The position numbers and the translations under genes were made by a program. From positions 1 through 64,000 of the forward strand of contig JAFGTP010000043.1 of NCBI GenBank assembly GCA_016934035.1: DNA of 64,000 bases. Direction: 5' to 3'. Shown one piece after another: positions 20,207-29,461 of this stretch. A model generated the notes under the pieces. That model saw only the letters and a program-made list of their open reading frames with translations, was not told the origin of the DNA and did no database searches. Numbering within the stretch: position 1 is the stretch's first letter; the number at the start of each line of letters is the position of its first letter. The DNA is from Fidelibacterota bacterium (lineage in GTDB: Bacteria > Fidelibacterota > UBA2242 > JAFGTP01).

Positions 20207-22908
20207 TAGTGTGCCTCATACCAAGAATTTCCAACGCCAACGTCAATGACCACCGGGATGTCCAGTTTGAGTGCAGTGGCCATTTCATAGGTGATCATTT
20301 CTTTTAATTGATTGACTTCTGATTCGGGGCATTCAAAAATCAGTTCATCGTGGACCTGTAAAATCATTTTTGCCTGCCAGTTTTGTTGCAGAAGTTTATT
20401 TTGAATTCGAATCATTGCAATTTTGATCATATCAGCGGCAGTTCCCTGAATAGGCATGTTGATTGCCATTCTTTCTGCCGCCTGCTGAATATTTTTATTG
20501 CTGCTGTTGATATTTTGAGTGTACCGTAATCGGCCGGAAATGGTTTTCACAAATCCGTTTTTTCGTGCGTATTCCAAGGTTTCTTCGATAAAATGATTGA
20601 TTCCCGGATAAGTGATAAAATATTGATCGATGAGGGATTTTGCCTCTTTCATGGAAAGATTTAGTGAACTACTCAGGCGAAAGGGGCCGGCACCGTACAT
20701 AACACCGAAATTAACCACTTTCGCATTACGGCGCATGTTTGGGGTTACCTCGCTTTCGGGGATGTTATAGACCAGGGCAGCTGTTCGGGTATGAATATCA
20801 ATCCCTTCATGAAAGGCTTTGACCAGTTCGGGGTCGCCGGACAGGTGCGCCATGACTCGCAATTCAATCTGGGAATAATCCGCTGCAACAATTTTCCAAC
20901 CCTTTTTTTGGGGCAAAAAGGCTTTGCGGATTTCACGACCTTCATCGGATCTGGCGGGAATATTTTGAAAATTTGGATTGCTGCTGCTGAGACGTCCTGT
21001 CGAGGCGATGGTTTGGTTAAAGGAGGAATGGATTCTTCCGGTTTTTTTATTGAGCAATTTGGGGAGAGCATCCAGATAGGTGTTTTGCAGTTTGGTCAAT
21101 TTTCGGTATTCAAGTACAAGCGCTGGTAGGGGATGGAGGTCTTTTAGTTTTTCCAGCACCTCTACAGCGGTGGAGCCTTTACTGATGTTGGGCAATGCCA
21201 GCCGTTGAAATAATATCTCGCTCAGTTGTTTCGGGGAATTGATATTAAACTTCAGATCAGCTTCAAAATAGATCTGCTCTGCCAGTTCATTGATTTTTCC
21301 TGTCATTTCCTTTGACATGGATTTCAAAAATTCAGTATCGACAAAAACACCGTTTAGTTCAATAATTCCAAGTGTTTGAATCAATGGTAGTTCAATGGAA
21401 TAGAAAATTTCATCCAATTTGAGTTTTGTCAGTTCAACTTTTAATATGTCTACCAGTTGAAGGGCAATATCGGCGTCTTCAGCGGCATAAAAAGTGATTT
21501 TGTCAATGTCCACCAGGTCCATGGTAATTTGGTTTTTCCCGGTACCGATCAAGGCTTCAATGGGTTGCATGGTGTAGTTGAGGTATTGCTGACTGAGATT
21601 GTCGAGTTTGTAGGAGCGCATATCCGGATGAAGTAAAAAGGCCGCCACCATTGTATCGAAAACAATATTTTTCAAATTGACATTGTAGCGATGCAGTATC
21701 ATCCAGTCATATTTAATATTTTGTCCCACTTTGGGTATGGATTCATCTTCCAGCACCGGTTTTAATTCTTCCAGCAATTCCAGCCGGTCGTCCTGTTTAA
21801 ACAAGGCAATTTGTTTGGATGGAGACTGAATTGGAATATAAACTCCGGTATTTTTTTTCCAGCTTAAGGCGACACCAACAATTTCTGCTTCAGACGGATT
21901 AATGGATGTGGTTTCCAGATCAACGGAAAGCAGCGGGGCCTGCCGAATTTCTTCGGATATTTTTTTTATTTCATCGATGCTACTGATGGTTTTGTAATCT
22001 TTTTCGATTTTAACCGTTGGTTTTCCAAGGCCATAGGTGTCAATCAGACTTTGAAAATCCAGTTTTTGAAAGACTTCATAGAGTTTTTCTTTGTTTAGGC
22101 CAGTATATTTCATGGATTCAAAATCTATTTGTAAAGGAATATCTGTTTTGATTGTGGCGAGTTTTTTTGAAAAAATTCCATCTTCTTTACCTTGCTCCAG
22201 CAATTCTGCAACTCTTTTATTGCTGACTTTGTCAAGACTGTTCAGAATATTTTCCAGTGTTCCAAACTCATTTAATAAAGGGACAGCCTTGGCTTTACCA
22301 ATTCCGAAAATTCCGGGAATATTGTCGGATTTATCTCCCAACATTGCCAGGTAATCCGGTATTTGCGAAGCTTCGACGCCATATTGTTTTTTGACATCGT
22401 CGACGGTCAGAATAGTAGATTTTTGGTTTCCCCTTCCCAACTTTACCATAGAAATGCTGCTGTTTAGCAGTTGCATCAGGTCCTTGTCAGCACTGACGAT
22501 GAACACCTCGAAACCTGATTCAAATGCTCGAAATGAAAGTGTTCCAATACCATCATCTGCCTCAAAACCAGGGGTTAAAATCACAGGAATATTCATGAAC
22601 CTGGTGATCTGTTGCATTACCGGTATCTGTTCAATCAGATCATCCGGTGTTTCGGCCCGGTTGGCTTTGTAATCCGTGTACATTTCATGCCGAAAGGTTT
22701 TTTCAGGGCCGTCAAAAAACATTGCAATGTAGTCTGGGTTATATTCGTTGATGATCCCGAATAAAGTATTGACAAAAGCATAAATGGCACCGGTTGGCAT
22801 CCCTTCAGAATTGGTCAGGCCAGATTTTTCCATGGCGAAATAGGCGCGATATGCCAGGGCTGAGCCATCAAGCAGATATAGTTTTTCTTTTTTGTTCATT
22901 TTATACAT
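20206..22908 (-). CDS. polA: DNA polymerase I
   Basis: 900 residues, normal for a three-domain Pol I. The 5'-nuclease domain covers about 1-300 (DGPEKTFRHEMYTDYKA). The 3'-5' exonuclease has the catalytic DLET pair Asp330/Glu332, DTMVAAFLLHP and YAAEDADIAL, so proofreading should be active. The polymerase domain shows motif A with Asp677 (DYSQIELR), the O-helix RRNAKVVNFGVMYG and motif C His853-Asp854-Glu855. It repairs gaps and removes Okazaki primers. The start is either the ATG at 22908 or the one three codons later; neither has a clear ribosome site. The first ATG lies only ten bases from the tRNA-Sec gene. Confidence 0.97.
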   Translation of the reverse strand: MYKMNKKEKLYLLDGSALAYRAYFAMEKSGLTNSEGMPTGAIYAFVNTLFGIINEYNPDYIAMFFDGPEKTFRHEMYTDYKANRAETPDDLIEQIPVMQQITRFMNIPVILTPGFEADDGIGTLSFRAFESGFEVFIVSADKDLMQLLNSSISMVKLGRGNQKSTILTVDDVKKQYGVEASQIPDYLAMLGDKSDNIPGIFGIGKAKAVPLLNEFGTLENILNSLDKVSNKRVAELLEQGKEDGIFSKKLATIKTDIPLQIDFESMKYTGLNKEKLYEVFQKLDFQSLIDTYGLGKPTVKIEKDYKTISSIDEIKKISEEIRQAPLLSVDLETTSINPSEAEIVGVALSWKKNTGVYIPIQSPSKQIALFKQDDRLELLEELKPVLEDESIPKVGQNIKYDWMILHRYNVNLKNIVFDTMVAAFLLHPDMRSYKLDNLSQQYLNYTMQPIEALIGTGKNQITMDLVDIDKITFYAAEDADIALQLVDILKVELTKLKLDEIFYSIELPLIQTLGIIELNGVFVDTEFLKSMSKEMTGKINELAEQIYFEADLKFNINSPKQLSEILFQRLALPNISKGSTAVEVLEKLKDLHPLPALVLEYRKLTKLQNTYLDALPKLLNKKTGRIHSSFNQTIASTGRLSSSNPNFQNIPARSDEGREIRKAFLPQKKGWKIVAADYSQIELRVMAHLSGDPELVKAFHEGIDIHTRTAALVYNIPESEVTPNMRRNAKVVNFGVMYGAGPFRLSSSLNLSMKEAKSLIDQYFITYPGINHFIEETLEYARKNGFVKTISGRLRYTQNINSSNKNIQQAAERMAINMPIQGTAADMIKIAMIRIQNKLLQQNWQAKMILQVHDELIFECPESEVNQLKEMITYEMATALKLDIPVVIDVGVGNSWYEAH

Positions 22909-22917
22909 TCTGTTTTG

Positions 22918-23010
22918 CGGGAAAGCCTGGGAGTCGAACCCAGCTCCCCGGTCGTTCCGGGGACAACGATTTTGAAGATCGCGGCAATCACCGGATTTGC
23001 CTGCTTTCCC
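22918..23010 (-). tRNA. selC: tRNA-Sec (anticodon TCA)
   Basis: A 93-base tRNA on the minus strand. Acceptor arms GGGAAAGC (23003-23010) and GCTTTCCC (22919-22926) give the 8-bp stem typical of bacterial tRNA-Sec. The anticodon loop CTTCAAA carries TCA (complement at 22973-22975), which reads UGA. A long variable arm (CCCCGG..CCGGGG) and the T loop GGTTCGACTCC follow. The discriminator is G, and CCA is not encoded. It closely resembles E. coli selC, for instance in TCCGGTGA. It lies between the SPOR-protein gene (ending at 23015) and polA. It implies that the organism makes selenoproteins, although selA, selB and selD are not in this window. Confidence 0.95.
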
Positions 23011-23014
23011 GGAT

Positions 23015-23830
23015 TTAATTGGTTTTTAGGACCATATAATCAAGGTTTTCTTTCTTTTTGATCTCTTTGCCCACATCTATTGCAATTTTTCTGTTTTCAA
23101 AATAACCCACTCGTACGGCTACCAAAGGTCCGTTTTTTCCTTCTATTTTTTTTGTGTAGGCATTGTAGCCATGACTTTTTAGCTTGTCACGCAAATACAA
23201 GGCATTGGCAGGTGACGTAAAGGCACCAAATTGCAAGGAATAGCTGTCATCGGACTGAATGCTGAATTCTCCGGGAGCCTGGTTTTTATAGGATACAAAA
23301 TTATTTTCCAATTCTGTTTTTTTGACAATCTCAAGACTGGGTTTATATTGTAGTTCATCATAGGTTAGATTCAAATGAGGAATTACGTTTTTGTATTTTT
23401 CATAAAAATAATTTGCTGAGTCTGCTTGGTCGACTGCATGATAACTGTTGATCATGATGTTGATGCATTTTTCAATCAGTTCTGAATTAGAATGCCGTTT
23501 TATAAACTCTGAGCAATTTACGATGGATTTGTTGTAGAGTCCGAGAGTATAGTTATATTCAATAATTTTCATGAAAGCATTATCCGCCTGATCGTGTTGG
23601 GGAAATTTTTTATAAAAATCAGTAAATATATTGACCGCACTCTCGCCATTGGTTTCAACCAGTCCCGATAGAAAAAGCACATCAGCAGCGTTTGGGTATT
23701 TTGCTTTTAAATCCGGCAGGTTTTCACGAATATAATCATAGTTGCCTTTTTCAATCATGGTGTAGTAGGAATTAAAATTTTCTCCCAGTAAAAATATTGG
23801 AATCAGAAATATGATAATTATTGGTTTCAT
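23015..23830 (-). CDS. Periplasmic SPOR-domain protein with helical repeats
   Basis: 271 residues. A signal peptide (MKPIIIIFLIPIFLLG) is followed by TPR-like helices up to about 165, and a C-terminal SPOR domain at about 195-271 (SLQFGAFTSPANALYLRDKL). SPOR domains bind denuded glycan strands of peptidoglycan, often at division sites. The start ATGA overlaps the lapB stop codon. The closest role is an envelope or division factor; the exact partner is unknown. Confidence 0.85.
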   Translation of the reverse strand: MKPIIIIFLIPIFLLGENFNSYYTMIEKGNYDYIRENLPDLKAKYPNAADVLFLSGLVETNGESAVNIFTDFYKKFPQHDQADNAFMKIIEYNYTLGLYNKSIVNCSEFIKRHSNSELIEKCINIMINSYHAVDQADSANYFYEKYKNVIPHLNLTYDELQYKPSLEIVKKTELENNFVSYKNQAPGEFSIQSDDSYSLQFGAFTSPANALYLRDKLKSHGYNAYTKKIEGKNGPLVAVRVGYFENRKIAIDVGKEIKKKENLDYMVLKTN

Positions 23831-24969
23831 TTTAAAAAGGTGTCTATTTCTTTACAATGGTCGCATAACCATTGTGGTTCGGTGGTTTTGTGTCCGCAGT
23901 TGCTGCAAATCATTGTTTCGGTTTTGTTAAAATTGCCGATCACGTCAGTCAATAGATTGGCGGCATTTCGACAGTTGTTTTTAACCGAATAAAATTTGGC
24001 CAGTGAAATTTTAAGTTTTATGTCATGGTTGTGATTTTTTAAATGGTCATCGATCAGGCTGATTGCATGATCAAGTTCCCCTTTGTTTTCATGAAATTCA
24101 GCAAGTGCAATCATGGTATCAACATTTGATGGAGATTTTTTTAAAATATTACGCAGGAAAGCATCGATTTTTTCAAATTTTCCCATTGAAAAGAGAATTT
24201 TTTTAAGTTCAGGAAAAACGAGATAAGCTTTTTCCGGTTTGGTTTCGACAAATTTTTCCCACCAGTCAACTGCCTCTTCATTGCGATTATCTTTAATATA
24301 GGATAATCCCATGAAGTAATAGGGAACTTCGCAGAATGGATCGATTTTGATGGCCTTTCGAAAAATTAAGCGGGCATCATGGTATTTTTGATCATTGTAA
24401 AAGCTTTCAATTCCCTCCTGGACTTTGTAGATGGTCATTAGTCTGTTTTTTTGATTGCTGCTGATTTTTGTATTTTTTTTCAGAGCATCGATGGCTAAGT
24501 CCCAGTCCCCGTTGTCTCGATAAAGTTTAAAAAGGTTTTCATGGGCAAAGGGGTTTGCTTTGTCGATTTTAATAATCTCTTTAACCTTTAGGATAGCGGC
24601 TTCGTAATGTTTCAGGGCAATATTATCTTCGCATAACTGAATGAGGATGGTCAATTTTTGTTCTTTCGTAATATCCTGACGGAATAAAAGATTTTCATGG
24701 ATATTAAGGGCATTTTTGGGCTGACCGGTTTTCCGAAGGAGAATTCCCAGTTTTATGTAAGCATCAATGTTTTTTGTATTGACTTTTAAGTATTCTTTGA
24801 AGCATTCGATGGCTTTTTCGTTTTCTTCATAGAGCATGTGATTCAAGCCTAAAGTGTATAAGGAATCGGTCCTGTTTTTTTTTGATTTCGTTTTTTTTCG
24901 GTTGTAAAACAGATATATGTAAATTGATAAAGCAATGGCAATTAAAAGGATAAATAGTGTGAGTTCCAT
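23827..24969 (-). CDS. lapB: LapB-like TPR protein with C-terminal zinc ribbon
   Basis: 380 residues with the LapB (YciM) plan: an N-terminal membrane anchor (about 2-20), a long run of TPR repeats, and a C-terminal rubredoxin-type metal knuckle, CSNCGH..CDHC, in the last 30 residues. In Enterobacteria LapB controls LPS synthesis through FtsH and LpxC. The gene upstream encodes a LapA-like protein, as in E. coli, which supports the assignment. The SPOR gene overlaps its end. Whether it regulates LpxC in this lineage is not known. Confidence 0.82.
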   Translation of the reverse strand: MELTLFILLIAIALSIYIYLFYNRKKTKSKKNRTDSLYTLGLNHMLYEENEKAIECFKEYLKVNTKNIDAYIKLGILLRKTGQPKNALNIHENLLFRQDITKEQKLTILIQLCEDNIALKHYEAAILKVKEIIKIDKANPFAHENLFKLYRDNGDWDLAIDALKKNTKISSNQKNRLMTIYKVQEGIESFYNDQKYHDARLIFRKAIKIDPFCEVPYYFMGLSYIKDNRNEEAVDWWEKFVETKPEKAYLVFPELKKILFSMGKFEKIDAFLRNILKKSPSNVDTMIALAEFHENKGELDHAISLIDDHLKNHNHDIKLKISLAKFYSVKNNCRNAANLLTDVIGNFNKTETMICSNCGHKTTEPQWLCDHCKEIDTFLK

Positions 24970-24977
24970 GGGATGTC

Positions 24978-25295
24978 CTATTTTTCTATTATTTCAGAAT
25001 CGGCTATGTTCACTTCTTTATTTCGAAGCAGGTTTACTTCTTTTTCTAATTTCAGAAATTCTTTTTTTAAAACCCGTAATTGGGTTTTGGTATTAATCAA
25101 GTAAACAGCTGAAAACATGGCGCCCAGCAATATTCCCAGAAGAAGAGGGACCAAAAGGGCTATCACCAATTCTATGGTGTAAATATTGTTTTCTGTAAAA
25201 AATTTAACATCAATGGGTTTGTTAAGATTTTGAAGGATAAATAATGATAGAAAAAAAGCGATAACAATGATTAATATCATTTTAAAAATTTTCAT
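24978..25295 (-). CDS. lapA: LapA-family (DUF1049) membrane protein
   Basis: 105 residues with two membrane segments (about 5-22 and 43-68) and a C-terminal coiled coil (about 72-100), the layout of LapA. The ATGA start overlaps the miaB stop, and GGAGAA lies before it. lapB follows after 8 bases. Known LapA proteins work with LapB in balancing lipopolysaccharide synthesis. Confidence 0.8.
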   Translation of the reverse strand: MKIFKMILIIVIAFFLSLFILQNLNKPIDVKFFTENNIYTIELVIALLVPLLLGILLGAMFSAVYLINTKTQLRVLKKEFLKLEKEVNLLRNKEVNIADSEIIEK

Positions 25296-26608
25296 TTCAG
25301 TTCTCCTTTTTCAGGGATACCAAACATTGATACCCCTGCAATGTCAGTAATTTTTACAGGAATATAATGTCCAATTTCAGGATTTCCTTGTTTGATAACA
25401 ACAATTTTATTGGAATCTGTGCGACCAATTTTTTCCGATGGATTTTTTTTACTTTCACCTTCAACAAAAACTTCAAGAGTTTTACCAATTGACTGTTTAT
25501 TTTTCATTAAAGTATGCTTTTTCTGTTTAGCGATAACTAATTCCAGACGCCGGGTTTTCTCTTCGTTGGGGATATTATCTATTTCTTTTGCCGCTCGGGT
25601 CCCTTCTCTTGGAGAATATTTAAACATAAATGCGGCATCGTAGATGACTTTATCCATGACGTCCAGAGTGTCCGCAAAATTTTTCACAGTTTCACCGGGA
25701 AAGCCAACAATGATATCTGTAGTCAATGCGATGTCCGGAATTTTGGCTTTAATTTTTTCAACCAAATCGATGTACTGTTCTTTTGTATAAGTGCGATTCA
25801 TTTTTTTTAAAATTTCTGTAGAGCCAGCCTGCAAGGGAAGATGAAGATGATTACAAATATTGTCATATTTAGTCATAACTGAAATTGTTTCATCAGTCAG
25901 ATCCTTAGGGTGAGGTGACGTAAAACGAATACGGCGAAGGCCCTCTATATTGGCGATTGTGTCCAGTATATCATGAAAATATTTACCTTCATGATAATAA
26001 GAATTCACATTTTGACCTAACAAAATAATTTCCGTACGTCCGGAGTTGATAATTTCATGGGCTAATTCGATCACTCTGTCAAATTTCATGCTGCGTTCAC
26101 GGCCTCGAGTAAAAGGGACGATACAATAGGAACAAAAGTTATTACAGCCTCTCGTAATTGGAATGTATCCAAAATATTGATTCATATAGGAGGGAGAAAT
26201 GTCTTCGTACATTTCTTTTTCAGAGAAATTACAACCTACGTAAAACTGGTTTGTATTGTTTTTGATTAAGGGGATAATGTCATGGTAAGAATCCGGTCCT
26301 AAAACGAAATCAATGGAGGGGATTTCGGTTTTTATATTCTCTTTTTTTTGTTGAGCGGTGCATCCAATTAATCCGATTTTTGCATGGGGATTTGTTTTTT
26401 TCACACTGGAGTATTGAAAGAGTTTATGGATTGCTCTTTCTTCAGCTTTTAGCCGGACTGAACAGGAATTGACACAAATAAGGTCTGCTTCCCGGAAATT
26501 ATTGGTTTCGGTATATCCGTTGTTTTCGAGAAGACTTTTTATTATTTCTGTGTCAGATTCATTCATCTGACAGCCGTGAGTTTCGATAAAATATTTCATA
26601 ATATCCAT
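25292..26608 (-). CDS. miaB: tRNA-2-methylthio-N6-dimethylallyladenosine synthase MiaB
   Basis: 438 residues, normal length. The N-terminal UPF0004 domain has the three Cys (ETHGCQMN, VNSCSVR, IGCTAQ) that hold one Fe-S cluster; the radical SAM core has the cluster CNNFCSYC followed by VPFTRGRERS, a sequence diagnostic of MiaB against other methylthiotransferases; a TRAM domain closes the protein. It adds the 2-methylthio group to i6A37 of tRNAs reading UNN codons. The start may be the ATG at 26608 or the in-frame ATG at 26599; no strong ribosome site helps. It heads the miaB-lapA-lapB-SPOR unit. Confidence 0.95.
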   Translation of the reverse strand: MDIMKYFIETHGCQMNESDTEIIKSLLENNGYTETNNFREADLICVNSCSVRLKAEERAIHKLFQYSSVKKTNPHAKIGLIGCTAQQKKENIKTEIPSIDFVLGPDSYHDIIPLIKNNTNQFYVGCNFSEKEMYEDISPSYMNQYFGYIPITRGCNNFCSYCIVPFTRGRERSMKFDRVIELAHEIINSGRTEIILLGQNVNSYYHEGKYFHDILDTIANIEGLRRIRFTSPHPKDLTDETISVMTKYDNICNHLHLPLQAGSTEILKKMNRTYTKEQYIDLVEKIKAKIPDIALTTDIIVGFPGETVKNFADTLDVMDKVIYDAAFMFKYSPREGTRAAKEIDNIPNEEKTRRLELVIAKQKKHTLMKNKQSIGKTLEVFVEGESKKNPSEKIGRTDSNKIVVIKQGNPEIGHYIPVKITDIAGVSMFGIPEKGELK

Positions 26609-26713
26609 AATTAAATGTGAATAAATCTAAAAAAAATTGGCAAATATTACACGATAAATCTTATAAAGGTAATGTAAAAAAATGAGAGCCTATAAGCCGG
26701 TAGATGGCGGGTT

Positions 26714-27640
26714 TTATTCTAAGTGACCTGTGAAAAAATATTTTAAAGGGTTTTTCTTGACACCAAAATTTCTGACTTCATAATGTAAGTGGGTACCGGT
26801 ACTTCGACCTGAATTTCCGACTTCACCAATGATCTGACCTCTTTTTACCTGCTGACCTTCCTTTACATGAAATTTTTGTAAATGTCCGTAATAGGTTGTA
26901 TACCCATGACCATGATCGATGGTAATTAGTTTGCCAAATCCAATGGAACTGTTGGAACATTCAGAAACAACGCCATCAGCGGTGGTATATACCGGTGTGC
27001 CCCTTTGAGCACTGATGTCGATTCCATAGTGAAATCTTCGTTCCTGGGTAAAAGGGTCTCTTCTGTAGCCAAAATAACTGCTGATAAAGCCGTCTTCGAC
27101 AGGTATTATCGATGGGGTTGACTGGATTAGTTCCTTATGATTTTTGACAGCATCGTAAATTTCTTTGTAACTGATTTTTTCAAGATTCAAATCTCTTTCT
27201 ATCTGCCCAAGTTTTCTGGAAAGATCAGAAATTAGTAAAGTGTCATTGGGAATAAATTTATCCAGTTTGGTGGTTTTGTGAATGATTTTACCTCCGACAC
27301 CCAGTTTTCTGATGTCCTGATCGATTTCCGGAATGTCAGCATAGGTTCGAAGTGCTTTGTCTTTTTCAAATAAACCTGCCAGTTCAATAGAAACAGAATC
27401 AAGTCTTGATTGCAAGTCTCCAATAACTTCAACAAGTTCTTTATTATCTTCCTTAAGTTTCGATAATTTTGTCTTATATATAAACTCAGAAAAATATTCT
27501 ACGGTAATAAAAATAGTAGAAGTAAGTAAAAGTATTAATGAAACAATAAAAGCAATAATTTTGTTTCGGGAAAGAAAAAAAGTAATAGGTTTCTTATTAT
27601 TTTCCAGTAAAAAGTCGAATTTTTCTCTATTTTTTCTCAT
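26714..27640 (-). CDS. M23 (LytM) family peptidase or peptidoglycan-binding activator
   Basis: 308 residues: an N-terminal membrane anchor (about 25-47), a coiled coil (about 55-95) and a C-terminal M23 domain. The zinc-site residues are present: H..D in FHYGIDISAQRGT, and HLHYE near 288-292, along with GHGYTTYYGH. It is therefore probably an active endopeptidase that cuts peptidoglycan cross-links, or an amidase activator of the EnvC/MepM type. It lies between miaB and the sigma factor gene on the same strand. Confidence 0.9.
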   Translation of the reverse strand: MRKNREKFDFLLENNKKPITFFLSRNKIIAFIVSLILLLTSTIFITVEYFSEFIYKTKLSKLKEDNKELVEVIGDLQSRLDSVSIELAGLFEKDKALRTYADIPEIDQDIRKLGVGGKIIHKTTKLDKFIPNDTLLISDLSRKLGQIERDLNLEKISYKEIYDAVKNHKELIQSTPSIIPVEDGFISSYFGYRRDPFTQERRFHYGIDISAQRGTPVYTTADGVVSECSNSSIGFGKLITIDHGHGYTTYYGHLQKFHVKEGQQVKRGQIIGEVGNSGRSTGTHLHYEVRNFGVKKNPLKYFFTGHLE

Positions 27641-27739
27641 ACCATGATTTTTTTTATCTTGTTGTCAATCCTTAGTTTTTACATTTTCAGTCGCAACTTA
27701 TGTATATTAAACAAAAAATATTATTTGTCAAACTTTTTT

Positions 27740-28603
27740 TTATCCAAGATAACTTCTCAAATGTTCTGTTCTGGAAATATGCCTCAATTTCCGTATGGCT
27801 TTTTCTTTGATCTGACGGACTCTTTCTCTTGTAAGATTCAAAATGTCTCCGATTTCTTCGAGAGTGGCAGGCCTTTCACGATTTATTCCAAAATAATACC
27901 GAATAATCATTTCTTCCCGGGCATCCAGAGTTTTTAAAGCTTCATTTATTTCGGATTTAAAGCTCTCCTCCATGATATCCTGTTGCGGAACAGCGACATT
28001 GTCAGTCGGGAGGATGTCTTTTAAGGTGCTTTTTCTGTCTTGCGGAAGGGGGGCATCAATACTTAAAACTCCATCATTTTGCTGTAATGATGTTTTAGAA
28101 TCGATATTTTCACTTTCCATGATATATTCTAATTCTTTTTGATTGGGTTCTCTTTCGAATTGGTTTTGGAATTCGGTTGCTGCTTTGGTAAGTTTTTTTA
28201 TATTGCCCACAACATTCAATGGTAATCGTACAAGTCTTGAATTTTCGGAAATGGATTGCAAAATAGTTTGCTTAATCCACCAAACTGCATATGAAATGAA
28301 TTTAAAACCACGGGTTTCATCAAAACGTCTGGCGGCTTTAATCAGACCGATATTGCCTTCATTAATCAAATCGGCCAGAGAGAGGCCGTGACCCTGATAC
28401 TTTTTAGCAACTGAAACGACAAACCTCAGGTTTGCTCGGAGCAACCTGTCTAAAGCTTCTTCATCACCCTGCTTAACTTTTATAGCAAGTGCTATTTCCT
28501 CCTCAGAAGTCAGCGGTTTTTCTTCACTTATTTCCTGAAAATATTGTTTGAGTACGCGACTGTAAATATGTTCAGGTAATTGCTGGTTTGTTTTAGTCTT
28601 CAT
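27740..28603 (-). CDS. rpoD: RNA polymerase sigma factor, primary (RpoD/SigA) type
   Basis: 287 residues from this start. Region 1.2 starts near residue 6, region 2 is highly conserved (NLRFVVSVAKKYQGHG, DLINEGNIGLIKAA, FDETRGFKFISYAVWWIKQ), region 3 follows, and region 4 has the helix-turn-helix TLEEIGDILNLTRERVRQIKEKA. Region 1.1 and the long non-conserved insert of E. coli RpoD are missing. This short plan is the rule for SigA of Bacteroidota, so it is probably the main sigma factor. The frame is open to 28693, but GTGAGG lies just before the ATG at 28603, where homology begins. A stress-type paralogue cannot be excluded. Confidence 0.9.
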   Translation of the reverse strand: MKTKTNQQLPEHIYSRVLKQYFQEISEEKPLTSEEEIALAIKVKQGDEEALDRLLRANLRFVVSVAKKYQGHGLSLADLINEGNIGLIKAARRFDETRGFKFISYAVWWIKQTILQSISENSRLVRLPLNVVGNIKKLTKAATEFQNQFEREPNQKELEYIMESENIDSKTSLQQNDGVLSIDAPLPQDRKSTLKDILPTDNVAVPQQDIMEESFKSEINEALKTLDAREEMIIRYYFGINRERPATLEEIGDILNLTRERVRQIKEKAIRKLRHISRTEHLRSYLG

Positions 28604-28637
28604 AATATCCTCACCATTTAATATTTGACCCCAATTA

Positions 28638-28970
28638 TTATACTTTTTGTGATAAATTCTGAAGCGTTTCTTCTTTGATTTTAATAAGATCATTTAACTT
28701 AATTATTTCCCCAATTGCGTTGCTGCTTTCTTCATTGTTCATAATTTCATCCAATCCTTTATCCCTCAGATCAAAAGCAATTTTTCCAAGTTTCTGAAAT
28801 TCTTTTTCTTTGGATTTTTCAAGTTGGTAAATATCCAGTTTAATTTTACTTTTTTGAGTTAATCTTTCCGCCTTATTGGCTGTATCTTTTGTAAATTCAG
28901 TTGCTTTATCTGCTGCCCCTGCAGCAAATTTTCCAATCTTTTGCTTAAACTCATTCCATTTTTCACTCAT
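28638..28970 (-). CDS. Small coiled-coil protein of unknown function
   Basis: 110 residues, rich in Lys, Glu and Ala, predicted to be almost fully helical. The first third (KFAAGAADKATEFTKDTANKAE) resembles the 11-mer repeats of LEA-like or apolipoprotein-like helices; the rest looks like a coiled coil. There is no signal peptide. GGAGG lies five bases before the ATG at 28970, which decides the start against the longer frame from 29003. It ends 34 bases before the start of the sigma factor gene on the same strand. I recognise no named family. Confidence 0.7.
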   Translation of the reverse strand: MSEKWNEFKQKIGKFAAGAADKATEFTKDTANKAERLTQKSKIKLDIYQLEKSKEKEFQKLGKIAFDLRDKGLDEIMNNEESSNAIGEIIKLNDLIKIKEETLQNLSQKV

Positions 28971-29414
28971 AATACCTCCGATTAATCTTATTCTAATTAT
29001 CAAAAATTATGCCATAGAATATTATATTTATCTATAAATTTGAATAATAATAATTTTTATTATTACAAATTACTCACCAATTTTGATAATTAACAATATA
29101 TTTATGTTGTAAGTTATACATTTTTGATGTCATGGAAAAATAAATTTTTAATTAAATATCAGAGTATTATGTTTATCACTAACATTAAAATTGTCTTTTT
29201 TGTAGTATCCAATTAATTTATTTTTGGTTTTTAACATGTTTTTTTATTGATTTTGGCAATGTGATGAATATTTTTCCTATTTGATTGGGAAAAAAGGAAA
29301 ATTTTGCTTTAGTTTTCATTTTACATATAAAAAATAACAAAGTAAATGAAATCAAAAATTATTCTGTTTTTATCTATTTCACGGCTGGATTTGCATTCAT
29401 TTGTTCGATAAAAT
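28971..29414. other. Non-coding AT-rich spacer
   Basis: Nothing that looks like a gene is seen on either strand. The stretch is extremely AT-rich with long A and T runs and must include the promoter of the coiled-coil gene reading leftwards. A weak AT-only inverted repeat lies near 29043-29067. I see no repeat family or RNA motif that I can name. Confidence 0.5.
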
Positions 29415-29446
29415 TAAAAAAAAGGCCCCAAACAGGGGCCTTTTTT
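29415..29446 (-). terminator. Rho-independent terminator of the OmpA-family gene
   Basis: GGCCCC-aaaca-GGGGCC (29424-29440) with a run of As on the left and of Ts on the right. Read on the minus strand it is a GC hairpin followed by a long T-run, 15-20 bases after the stop codon of the OmpA-family gene. It is symmetric enough to work in both directions. Confidence 0.92.
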
Positions 29447-29461
29447 ACTATAAAAATTTAA

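Noticed and set aside
26609-26713. Terminator between miaB and the M23 gene
   Set aside because: GC-containing bases and an A-run are present near 26680-26710, but no stem longer than 3-4 pairs could be drawn.
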